31,209 nt of DNA, taken from contig DCWG01000075.1 of NCBI GenBank assembly GCA_002327525.1, positions 1-31,209 on the forward strand. The letters run 5' to 3'. The stretch comes from Gammaproteobacteria bacterium UBA2168. Its GTDB lineage: Bacteria > Pseudomonadota > Gammaproteobacteria > Pseudomonadales > Azotimanducaceae. Of this stretch, positions 15,675 to 23,252 are shown piece after piece. The notes below the pieces were generated by a model. The model worked only from the letters and a program-made list of their open reading frames with translations, had not been told where the DNA came from and did no database searches. Position 1 is the first letter of the stretch. Every line of letters starts with the position of its first letter. The position numbers were made by a program, and so were the translations under genes.

Positions 15675-16838
15675 ATGACCGAAGAACAACTTCTTGCAGA
15701 AATCGCGACGCTGGTGCCGATGGTGGAGGAATATGCCGAGCAGGCTGAACAGGAGCGCAAACCCGTGGACTCGGTCATGCAGGCCATAGAGGACACGGGC
15801 GTGTACCGCTACTTCGTACCGAAGCACTTCGACGGCTTAGAGTTCGGGATGGAAACCTTCATGAAAATCGGCATGGCGCTCGGCGGGGCCTGCACCAGCA
15901 CCGCGTGGGTGGTGACATTTTGCATGGAGCACAACTGGTTGTTCGCGCTATACAATCGGCAGGCCCAGGAGGAAGTGTTCGGTAAGCAACCCTACATGAT
16001 CGCACCGGGATCGCTGGCGCCGAAAGGCGTCGCGACACCGGTGAATGGCGGGTTCCGTGTTACAGGGCGCTGGGAATGGGGTACGGGCGTGATGCATGCC
16101 GACTGGGCCATGGTGGGCGCACTCACGCCCGTCGAAGGAAGCGACAGGCAGGATCTGTGCATGTACATGCTGCCGAGAGATCAGATCGAGGTGATCGACA
16201 CCTGGAACGTCGCCGGTATGGTCGCTACGGGTAGCAACGACATTGCTGTGCACGACGTGTTCATCCCCGAACACATGAAGGAGAGTATCGCGACGATTCG
16301 TGATGGCACGTCGGCGGGTGCAAAGTGGCTCGACCGGCCGTTGTACAAAATGCCCATGTTGCCCGTGCTGGGACTCACCGCGGCAGCCCCGGTCGTCGGT
16401 TGCGCGAAACGGGCGGTGGAGCTGTTCTGCGAGCGCATGCAGGAGCGCGTGGTGTACGGCACCACAGATAAGCAGTCGGAGAAGGGTGTAGCACAGCACC
16501 GCCTGGGCCATATTGCGCTGGCGGCCGAGAATGCCGAAGTGTTGTTGATGCAGTTGGCCCGGGACGTGGAAGAATGGGGTCAGACGGACGATCCGTGCTC
16601 CGAGGGGGAACGTGCGCATTTTCGCTTTCGTATCGCGGACGTCGTGCGCAAGTCGCGCGACGTGGTGCGGGACGTGGTGGAGGCGAGCGGCGCGCACGCG
16701 CACTTCCTGTCGAGCCCTCTGCAGCGCATGCTGCGTGATGTGCACACCGCCAGTTGCCATACGGTTTTCGACTGCGATCTGGCCGGGGAGCAACATGGGC
16801 GCGCACAGCTTGGTCTGCCGCTGACGATCCCCGTATAG
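15675..16838 (+). CDS. Flavin-dependent monooxygenase, HsaA/acyl-CoA-dehydrogenase fold
   Basis: A 387-residue group D flavin monooxygenase-like protein. The fold is that of acyl-CoA dehydrogenases, but the sequence pattern (VYRYFVPKHFDGLEFG, STAWVVTFCMEHNW, GGFRVTGRWEWGTGV, SGAHAHFLSSPLQRMLRDVH) is that of HsaA, HpaH and related hydroxylases. These use FMNH2 or FADH2 from a separate reductase to hydroxylate phenolic or polycyclic rings in the cytoplasm. No flavin reductase is in the window. The ATG at 15675 follows the marR stop by one base, with AGGGAAG eight bases upstream, so the two were an operon. HsaA is of similar length. A phenolic substrate is likely by family; 3-HSA itself is only one possibility. 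Confidence 0.85.
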   Translation: MTEEQLLAEIATLVPMVEEYAEQAEQERKPVDSVMQAIEDTGVYRYFVPKHFDGLEFGMETFMKIGMALGGACTSTAWVVTFCMEHNWLFALYNRQAQEEVFGKQPYMIAPGSLAPKGVATPVNGGFRVTGRWEWGTGVMHADWAMVGALTPVEGSDRQDLCMYMLPRDQIEVIDTWNVAGMVATGSNDIAVHDVFIPEHMKESIATIRDGTSAGAKWLDRPLYKMPMLPVLGLTAAAPVVGCAKRAVELFCERMQERVVYGTTDKQSEKGVAQHRLGHIALAAENAEVLLMQLARDVEEWGQTDDPCSEGERAHFRFRIADVVRKSRDVVRDVVEASGAHAHFLSSPLQRMLRDVHTASCHTVFDCDLAGEQHGRAQLGLPLTIPV

Positions 16839-17149
16839 GTCGATGTTTCGCGATCAAGGCGCGGACCATCGTGCTGTGGCGCGCGGGCGAGTTTCGTGCC
16901 AAGGGGCGCCGACGTCTATCGGAGGATTTCGACACAGGGGTTCATGGCGGAGAATAATTCCCGCACCCGACACCTCGATGAATGTTCATAGTGTGCACGC
17001 GAAGGCGTGAAGGAATGCGGCGATCCGGTAGCCTGGAAGCTGCTGGTATATTCCTGTTGGATGAACCCAAACCGGACCACCAGGGACCGCCTGCATCGAA
17101 ACTGGTGGCACCGCCAATTGGTAGGCGGTAGCGTACTGACGATGGAAGC
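16839..17149. other. 311-bp gap with no recognisable gene
   Basis: No frame here resembles a protein family. The only structure noted is a small nested dyad at 17110-17129: ACCGCC and GGCGGT arms enclosing the palindrome CCAATTGG, about 20 bp before the acyl-CoA dehydrogenase start. It could be an operator or a leader hairpin. Otherwise nothing is seen. Confidence 0.4.
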
Positions 17150-18337
17150 ATGATGAGCGAACTGGACGATTTTCGCGCTGAGGCGCGCGCGTGGCTGGAA
17201 GAACACTGCCCGGATGGCGTTCGCGGGCCGGGGCCGACCACGCTTGGGTACCGCAAATTGGACCTCGGCGCGGACGTGAAACGATGGCTTGAGTGCATGG
17301 CGGAGAAGGGCTGGACGGTGCCGACCTGGCCGAAGAAGTATGGCGGAGCAGAACTCGACCGTGATCAATACAGGGTTCTGATCGAGGAACTCACGCATAT
17401 GAATGCACGTACTCCGCTCACCGGACGCGGCGTGAACTACATTGGACCGACGATTCTGGAATACGGAACCGACGATCAGAAAGCGCGCTGGTTGCCTCAG
17501 ATTGCACGCGGTGACGGCGCCTGGGCTATGGGCTATTCCGAACCGGGAGCGGGTTCGGACCTCGCGAGCCTGCAATTGAAGGCCGTTCTTGATGGCGATC
17601 ACTTCGTACTGAACGGACGCAAGACCTGGACCAGCGATGCGACGGATTGCGACTTTATCTTCGTACTGGCCCGCACATCCCCGGACAAACCGAAGCACGA
17701 GGGCATCAGCCTCATACTCGTGGACATGGACCAGCCCGGTGTGCAGGTGCACCCCATTCGTCTGCTGTCTGGAAAATCGCCCTTCTGCGAAACGGTGTTC
17801 GAGGATGCCATTGCCCGCGCTGACGATGTCATCGGCGGTGTAGACAACGGCTGGACGGTGGGCAAACGCTTGCTGCAGTTCGAGCGCTCCACACATGCCG
17901 GCATCAATATTTCTGGCTCACAAGGCGGGCGTGCCGAAGCAAGCAAGGTGCCGGGCATCGTGAAGCGCTACATCGGGCTGATGGGCGGTCATGTTCAGGA
18001 TCCCGTAGTACGCGCGCGCTTGAGCGACTACTCCATGAACCATGCGGCGCAGAAACTGACCCAGAAACGGGTCATCGAAGAGCTGAGATCGCACGCGCCG
18101 GGGTTCGCCTCCTCTGCGGTGAAGCTCTCGAACGCCATCCTGACCCAGGAGGGCGATGAGCTGATGGTCGAGGCCATGGGTGTGCAGGGTCTCGGTGTGG
18201 AAGGCGATGGTTTCGAGGACACTGAGACGGCGATCACCAGGCAATGGCTGTATGGCAAGTCACTCACCATCGCCGGCGGAACCAAGGAGGTACAGATGAA
18301 CATCATCGCGAAGCGCGTGCTGGGGCTGCCCGACTGA
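17150..18337 (+). CDS. Acyl-CoA dehydrogenase
   Basis: A 395-residue acyl-CoA dehydrogenase. It has the N-terminal helical domain, the flavin signature WAMGYSEPGAGSDLASLQ with LNGRKTWTSDA, and the C-terminal signature ending KEVQMNIIAKRVLGLPD. At the MCAD catalytic position (YEGT in MCAD) there is AGGT, so the C-terminal glutamate is absent. The glutamate in LLQFERSTH is in the position used by isovaleryl-CoA dehydrogenase and is the likely catalytic base. This arrangement is common in dehydrogenases for branched, cyclic or steroid-side-chain acyl-CoAs. Two adjacent ATGs (17150 and 17153) are both possible starts. It fits downstream of the CoA-transferase and converges on the PQQ dehydrogenase. 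Confidence 0.92.
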   Translation: MMSELDDFRAEARAWLEEHCPDGVRGPGPTTLGYRKLDLGADVKRWLECMAEKGWTVPTWPKKYGGAELDRDQYRVLIEELTHMNARTPLTGRGVNYIGPTILEYGTDDQKARWLPQIARGDGAWAMGYSEPGAGSDLASLQLKAVLDGDHFVLNGRKTWTSDATDCDFIFVLARTSPDKPKHEGISLILVDMDQPGVQVHPIRLLSGKSPFCETVFEDAIARADDVIGGVDNGWTVGKRLLQFERSTHAGINISGSQGGRAEASKVPGIVKRYIGLMGGHVQDPVVRARLSDYSMNHAAQKLTQKRVIEELRSHAPGFASSAVKLSNAILTQEGDELMVEAMGVQGLGVEGDGFEDTETAITRQWLYGKSLTIAGGTKEVQMNIIAKRVLGLPD

Positions 18338-18462
18338 GTTGTCTGTCATCTGCCAATACTGGCCTTGATAGAAAGTAGTGCCGGTTCAGACCACTTACGC
18401 GCAACTCCGCTGCGTACTCCTTTTCACACGGCCTCAAGCGACCCTGTTTACCGCTTGCTTCA

Positions 18463-20562
18463 CTAGGGGGCACCACCCAACTCTGTCGCCAGCGATAACA
18501 CGTAGCTTCGAATGGCCTGCGACTCTTCCGCAGAGATGCCCATCGCCGGCATACCGTTGGATGCTTTGACGCCACCAACGACGATGATGTCCCAGGCATC
18601 GAGGGTGGCACTCGTCGCATAACGCAGATCCGGTACCGATCCGTCGAAGCGCGCGATTGCGTTGCTGCCATGACAGATCTTGCAATGACCCGAGTACAGC
18701 GCGGCGCCGGCCGCTATGCTGTCCGGTGACGCCTCGAACTTCGGCTGATCGGGCAACCGGCGCTGGGGTATCGGTGTGACCGGCATCGGTTGCTTCCCCT
18801 CCAGCGCAAACGCCAGAAGACGCGTGGGGCCACGCGATGTACTGGTACTGTGCATCTCCGGGTACAGGAACTGCAGTCCGCCACCGGCGCCGATCGGGAT
18901 CAACACGTACTGGGTTCCTGCCTGGGAGTAGGTTGCCGGTGAAGCGTTGATGGCCGATCCCGTCTGCACCGACCACAGGCGCTCACCGGTGTTTGCCGCA
19001 TAGGCCTGAAATTCACCGGTCGCGAGGCCCTGGAACAGAAGATTACCCGCGGTGGTCATGAGACCGCCATTGAAAGGACGTTCGTGATCGATTCGCCATC
19101 GGATCTTGCCGGTGGCTGGATCCATTGCGACCAGTTTACCAGGTGCATGAGGCTTACCGTCCACTTCATCGAGCATGACGATCGCCTCATTCTCTTCACC
19201 GCCACTGACCCTTGCAGGTGCGTCCACCACGGGAATGTAGGAGAGATTGGTGCCGGGGTGATACGCCATTGGGTGCCAGTTGTGCGCACCCCACATGTTC
19301 GGCCACAGATAAGCCGTCTCACCGTCTTCCAGGGTCCAGTACTCACCGGCGGGATCGTACACGGGCTTGCCCGTTTCGATATCGATGTCGGATGCCCAGT
19401 TGGTCTTCGCGAACTTGCCGACGGCCAACAGCTCTCCATTGTGCCTGTCCAGGGTGTAGTGAAAACCGTTTTTGGGTGCGATCAGCAGGGTTTCGCGTTT
19501 GCGGCCACGGATTTGCATGTCGGCGAGCACTATGTTCATGGTGGCGTTGTAGTCCCAGCTGTCCTTATCCACGGTCTGGTAGTGCCACTGGTATTCACCG
19601 GTGTCTGCATCGACTGCGACGACGGAAGACAGAAACAGGTTCTCTCCGCCCACCGGGCTGCGTTCGGCGTGTACGTATGGGTAGGCGCCCGATGTGCCGA
19701 AGAAGAGCTGGTTGGATGCGGGATCGTAGGTCATCTCGTTCCAGTTGTGCCCCCCGCCGCCATACTTTTCAAGCGCGTCACCCGACCAAGTTTTAGCGGC
19801 CATCTTCATCGCTGCTGTGTCGTTTTCCTCCGGGTTGTCGCTCGGCACGATGAAAAAGCGCCACTTGAGATCACCGCTCTCGGTATCGTAGGCAGACACA
19901 TAGCCCCGGCCGTTTTCCTGCGATTCCGAACCCGCGTTGCCCAAAAACACCTTGCCGCCACCCACGTAGGGTGAGTCGGTGATGAAGAAACCCTTTGCGT
20001 TGTCGCAGGTCTGCTTCGACCAGAGCGCAGTACCTTTGCCGGCATCCAGTGCGATCAGACGGCAGTCTGCGGTTGACAGGTACACACGCTTCGCCCACAC
20101 CGCAACGCCCCGGTTCACCCGCGCGGGCCACGAGAGCATCGGCAGTTCGGCGAATGCCTGCCGTACGCCGGGGTCATAGCTCCAGAGTATTCGCCCGTTG
20201 GAAGCGTCGATTGCGAGTACTACCGAATAAGCCCCCGAGAGGTAGATCACGCCGTCCACGACGATGGGTGTGGTGGATATCCCGTCTGGGATTGGCAGAT
20301 CTGCGGACCAGGCGAGCCCGAGTTGGTTGATATTACGTTGGTTGATCTCGGCCAGAGGCGAGTAGTGCTGACCGGTGAAGTCTCCGCCCTTGAGCAGCCA
20401 GTTGTGACCCCTGGCGGCTTCTTCGAGGACGCGAGCCTCGTTGACGTTGCCCGCGCCAGCAGTATGGCCGAGCACCGGAAGTGCGAGCCAGAAAGCTGCC
20501 AGGGCGAATGCTAGGAGAAACTTCGTGCGAGGAAGGTATGCGGGGCTAGTCGCTCGTTTCAA
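18463..20562 (-). CDS. PQQ-dependent quinohaemoprotein alcohol dehydrogenase, divergent
   Basis: About 699 residues: a signal peptide, an eight-bladed PQQ propeller and a C-terminal cytochrome c. The start chosen is TTG 20562, seven bases after AGGAGA. It gives a clean signal peptide (KRATS, then a hydrophobic run ending LGHTAGA); the frame is open to 20637. Propeller motifs such as GHNWLLKGGDFTGQHYSPL and repeated TG.LWS strands are clear. DSWDY at 334-338 carries the likely catalytic Asp. Haem binding is Cys627-Cys630-His631, with an axial Met in GMPAM. The vicinal Cys-Cys pair usual before VVNRG is missing (SWPARVNRG, 144-152), and the usual GTGNGSPWN is GTSGAYPY. It should oxidise an alcohol in the periplasm, but the altered sites leave substrate and metal use open. 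Confidence 0.88.
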   Translation of the reverse strand: MKRATSPAYLPRTKFLLAFALAAFWLALPVLGHTAGAGNVNEARVLEEAARGHNWLLKGGDFTGQHYSPLAEINQRNINQLGLAWSADLPIPDGISTTPIVVDGVIYLSGAYSVVLAIDASNGRILWSYDPGVRQAFAELPMLSWPARVNRGVAVWAKRVYLSTADCRLIALDAGKGTALWSKQTCDNAKGFFITDSPYVGGGKVFLGNAGSESQENGRGYVSAYDTESGDLKWRFFIVPSDNPEENDTAAMKMAAKTWSGDALEKYGGGGHNWNEMTYDPASNQLFFGTSGAYPYVHAERSPVGGENLFLSSVVAVDADTGEYQWHYQTVDKDSWDYNATMNIVLADMQIRGRKRETLLIAPKNGFHYTLDRHNGELLAVGKFAKTNWASDIDIETGKPVYDPAGEYWTLEDGETAYLWPNMWGAHNWHPMAYHPGTNLSYIPVVDAPARVSGGEENEAIVMLDEVDGKPHAPGKLVAMDPATGKIRWRIDHERPFNGGLMTTAGNLLFQGLATGEFQAYAANTGERLWSVQTGSAINASPATYSQAGTQYVLIPIGAGGGLQFLYPEMHSTSTSRGPTRLLAFALEGKQPMPVTPIPQRRLPDQPKFEASPDSIAAGAALYSGHCKICHGSNAIARFDGSVPDLRYATSATLDAWDIIVVGGVKASNGMPAMGISAEESQAIRSYVLSLATELGGAP

Positions 20563-20834
20563 CGTAAGTCTCCTGTCTGCCCTCTGGACTGCCATTCGTT
20601 CGTAGGCTGTTTTGTTGATGAGGCTCTTTATACGCAATATCGTGGGTGTTGTCTCAGCCCGCCGGAGGCATGGCTTCGAGCAGAGTGCACTGTGGTGGCG
20701 CGAGAGACCTGACAGGCGTGCCGTGAAAGTCCACTTTGCGCTGCGCTCCAGGTACCGTCTTTCGGGTGCCTGTCTCTGGCGCCAAGCATGATGTGCTGCA
20801 TCTCATAAAACGCGCCGTAATCCAAGGAAATTCA

Positions 20835-21632
20835 TTGACCGAACAATTCAGATCCCTGGGCGTGGGAAGGAGCCTCGTGCGTGCCGTGCATGCGCCGGGT
20901 TTCAATACGCCTACTCCAATTCAGAACCAGGCCATTCCACTGCTACTGGAAGGACGAGACGTTGTCGCACTCGCCCAGACCGGTACCGGTAAAACCGCCA
21001 CGTTTGGTCTGCCGCTGCTGCAACATCTGCAATCGGACGACCGGTGCAGCACACCCGGACACCCGAGGGTGCTGGTAGTTGCACCGACCCGGGAGTTGGC
21101 AGCCCGCATCCGCGACGATCTCGCCGGCTTTGCGTGTTTCACTACCCTAACCAACGTGGCCATCTTCGGTGGCGTAAACCAGAATCCGCAGATCCGAGCG
21201 CCCACGTTGACCCGTGCTATCGTTTTTGTCCGTACAAAACACTCTGCAAACCGTGTGGTGCGAAAACTCGAGAAGGCAGGGGGGTTCGCGGAGGCCATTC
21301 ACGGCAACAAGTCACACAGCGCGCGTCAAAGGGCGCTTGCCAACTTCAAAGACGGTACTTCGTGGGTGCTGGTCGTTACCGACATCGCCGCCCGCGGTAT
21401 CGATATCGATGACGTATCCTATGTGATCAACTTCGAACTCCCTCACGAGCCGGAAGCCTACGTTCACCGCATTGGCACAACGGCGCGAGCCGGAGCTCCC
21501 GGCACCGCCTGGTCGCTGGTGGACCCGGCCGAACGCGACCGGTTGCGGTCCGTTAACTGGCTGATCGGATTCGATATTCCGGAAGACCGGCCCGGTGGCG
21601 AAAACCGGCGGGTTGATCAGGGGGAGAGGTAA
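20835..21632 (+). pseudogene. RhlE-like DEAD-box helicase with the DEAD core deleted
   Basis: A 265-residue in-frame remnant of an RhlE-type RNA helicase (normally about 400 or more). The start is TTG 20835 after AAGGAAA. Present: Q motif region (FNTPTPIQNQAIP), motif I (AQTGTGKT), Ia (APTRELA), GG (IFGGV), IV (AIVFVRTKHSANR), V (VTDIAARGIDI) and VI. The sequence jumps from NQNPQIRA directly to PTLTRAIVF at about 21200. This removes roughly 130 residues with motif Ib, motif II (DEAD) and motif III (SAT). In motif VI, HRIGRTARAG has become HRIGTTARAG, losing an arginine needed for ATP hydrolysis. The frame is otherwise intact. It cannot be a working ATPase; a residual RNA-binding role is possible but unproven. 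It converges with the RRM gene. Confidence 0.85.
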
Positions 21633-21680
21633 GCCGAGCAAGTACAATTCCGGGAACGTGGTGAGAAGGAGCCCGAATTG

Positions 21681-21697
21681 CAGGGCAAGCCGCCCTG
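21681..21697. repeat. CAGGGC/GCCCTG hairpin between convergent genes
   Basis: A perfect 6-bp stem with a 5-base loop lies between the helicase remnant (ends 21632) and the RRM gene (ends 21830). No T-tract follows on either strand, so an intrinsic terminator is not convincing. The rest of this 197-bp gap holds a CGGCCGATG direct repeat near 21778-21802 and no gene. Confidence 0.3.
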
Positions 21698-21829
21698 AAG
21701 GCGATCCTGTGAAGCACTGTCGATGAGTTGGAACTGTCTGTGGGGAGGCATCAGGTTCGAATCGTGCCAGCGGATATCGGCCGATGCAGTCACCGGCCGA
21801 TGTATGCCATTCACGTAGCGGGTGAGACG

Positions 21830-22117
21830 CTACCAGCGATCGCGCCCACCACCACCGCGGCCGGCGCCACCGCGCGACTTCGGTTCGTTGGCTTCGTTGA
21901 CGCGCAGTTCGCGGGATTCCAGCGAATGTCCATTCAGTTCGGAGATGGCTTTCTGAGCGTCGGCGTTCGGCATCTCGACGAAACCGAAACCACGGGAACG
22001 GCCGGTGTCGCGATCCGTGATGACGCGAGCGGAAATCACTTCTCCGCAACTGCCAAATAAAGACTCAAGATCACCATCGGTGGTGCTCCAAGGCAGATTG
22101 CCTACATACAATTTCAT
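21830..22117 (-). CDS. Single-RRM RNA-binding protein
   Basis: A 95-residue protein with one RNA-recognition motif over residues 1-75 and a short Gly/Arg-rich tail. RNP2 is KLYVGNLPW (2-10), and RNP1 is RSRGFGFVEM, with the two Phe that stack on RNA. Bacterial proteins of this type bind single-stranded RNA and are often cold-induced. The start is backed by AAGGAC seven bases upstream. A good promoter lies about 185-212 bp before the start, giving a leader of about 175 nt. In many bacteria RRM proteins and RhlE-type helicases work together in the cold response, which makes the neighbouring broken helicase notable. Confidence 0.94.
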   Translation of the reverse strand: MKLYVGNLPWSTTDGDLESLFGSCGEVISARVITDRDTGRSRGFGFVEMPNADAQKAISELNGHSLESRELRVNEANEPKSRGGAGRGGGGRDRW

Positions 22118-22435
22118 TCAATCAGTCCTTTGCCCGCTTGTCGCGAGCTGTGCGTGTCGTTCCCGCGCTTGGATCGAAGTACACGTATTTGCGTCCCACA
22201 GGCACCCTGCCTGGGAGATCATGAATCAAGAGCGATGACCGGCGACTGACAGAGTGAAATGCTCGGGAAAGAAGACGGGGCGGGATTCTCTAGTGGCGCG
22301 CAGTATAGGAGGGATCTCCCAGTTGTCCAGTACTATTTCGGGGTGAGAGACGATGCTGTGATGTCTGCCACTTCTACTTGGATGAGAGTAGATCGCGCGG
22401 CGTCGCAGGACGGATGGGTTCAATCCGAGGCGTGG
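22118..22435 (-). other. Leader and promoter region of the RRM gene
   Basis: This 318-bp gap contains no recognisable gene. It holds the RRM promoter (22302-22329) and a likely leader of about 175 nt. Within the leader is a perfect 6-bp hairpin CAGGCA-CCC-TGCCTG (22199-22213). Long structured leaders are known for cold-shock mRNAs; whether this one acts that way is inference. Confidence 0.4.
22302..22329 (-). promoter_or_regulatory. Sigma70-type promoter for the RRM gene
   Basis: On the minus strand, TGGACA (22324-22329) is five of six to TTGACA and TATACT (22302-22307) is five of six to TATAAT, with a 16-bp spacer. The spacer contains GGGA-GA-TCCC, a small dyad that could be an operator. 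Transcription would start near 22294. Confidence 0.55.
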
Positions 22436-22921
22436 TTACCTTCCTTTACGTACGCTTGCAACCAGTTGATGGGCGTGCGCCACGGAGTCGCCAGGTTCGC
22501 TTGACTGCTGCGTGGCAACGAAGTCCAGTAGTGCCTGTTCGTGGCTGACGAGGAAGCCGATGGCATCTGCCTCCTCGCGAGGTGCGACGCCGAGCAGGTG
22601 CTCGAAACGCTCCAGAGCGTGCTCGGCCGTGGGTCTCCTGGCCTAGAGACGCTCGCGGTGCGGCAGGGCCGCGAAGTCGTTTGCCCGCGCGCGGGTGTGG
22701 ATAACAGCGCCGGCATCCGGCGGCGAGATCGATCCGCCGTGTGCCATCATGAGTGGAGCGAGCACATCCCTGGTTGCCGCTTCGAGAGATTGCAGCACGC
22801 GCCATTTCGGGGCGGAGGTTCCATCGAGCGTGGCAAGGCGATCGAAAAACACCTCACCGAGAACCTCTCCGGCCCATGCTGCGAGGATGGAATCACGATA
22901 TGTCTCATTCGCTTCCGGCAA
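22436..22921 (-). pseudogene. Helical hypothetical gene interrupted by TAG
   Basis: One minus-strand frame from TTG 22921 to TAA 22436-22438, broken by TAG at 22643-22645. The first part has NETYRDSILAAWAGEVLGEV, KWRVLQSLEAATRDVL and ends PHRERL. After the TAG the same frame continues as ARRPTAEHALERFEHL and ADAIGFLVSHEQALLDFV. Both parts are amphipathic helices with repeated Glu and His, suggesting a small ferritin-like or similar helical bundle of about 160 residues; I do not recognise the family. The frame is closed upstream by a TAG inside the MITE terminal repeat, so the inserted element may have removed the original start and promoter. Whether anything is made is doubtful. Confidence 0.6.
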
Positions 22922-22936
22922 TCTTTTTGCCTCGAA

Positions 22937-23148
22937 CTAGCCCAATGTAGTAATCCTATGCGGCTCACAGCGCCTACGGCTCGCGTTATAACGGGCAATC
23001 TTCGCACTTGCTCGCTTTTCGCTCAGGCCACATACGGTGGCGCTATCGTAGATGGCGCGTATGCATCCCCTCGCGAAAATCTGCGCGAGCACGCGTTTTG
23101 CCCTTTTTAACGCATCTGAGCTCACGCAGGATTACTACATTGGGCTAG
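22937..23148. mobile_element. MITE-like element with 17-bp terminal inverted repeats and CTAG duplication
   Basis: CCCAATGTAGTAATCCT (22941-22957) recurs inverted at 23128-23144, perfectly. Both ends are flanked by CTAG (22937-22940 and 23145-23148), read as a 4-bp target duplication; the symmetry in fact extends one more base each side. The 204-bp interior has no transposase or recognisable gene. Further inside, CGTTATAACGGGCAA on the left pairs with CGTTAAAAAGGGCAA read from the right end, so most of the element could fold into one long imperfect hairpin. These are the features of a non-autonomous MITE. A CTAG target fits the YTAR duplication of IS5-type elements, but no parent element is present. 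It accounts for most of the 331-bp gap before the dipeptidase-like gene. Confidence 0.8.
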
Positions 23149-23252
23149 TACGGGAAAAATGATGCACGCTCTGAATGGCGCACGCCAGTGGTGGCCAAAA
23201 CCGATCGAGTGACGTTCAATTGGGGCACCAACACAAGAAAAGGAGTGGGCCG

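Noticed and set aside
16916..17896. 326-codon minus-strand open frame opposite the acyl-CoA dehydrogenase
   Set aside because: It has no recognisable motif, and the plus strand carries clear dehydrogenase signatures.
19084..19974. 296-codon plus-strand open frame opposite the PQQ dehydrogenase
   Set aside because: It is the antisense shadow of the propeller repeats.
21745..21775. Plus-strand GGTTCGAATC resembling a tRNA T-loop
   Set aside because: Only three of five T-stem pairs form and no acceptor stem or anticodon arm is present; at best a chance TTCGAA palindrome.
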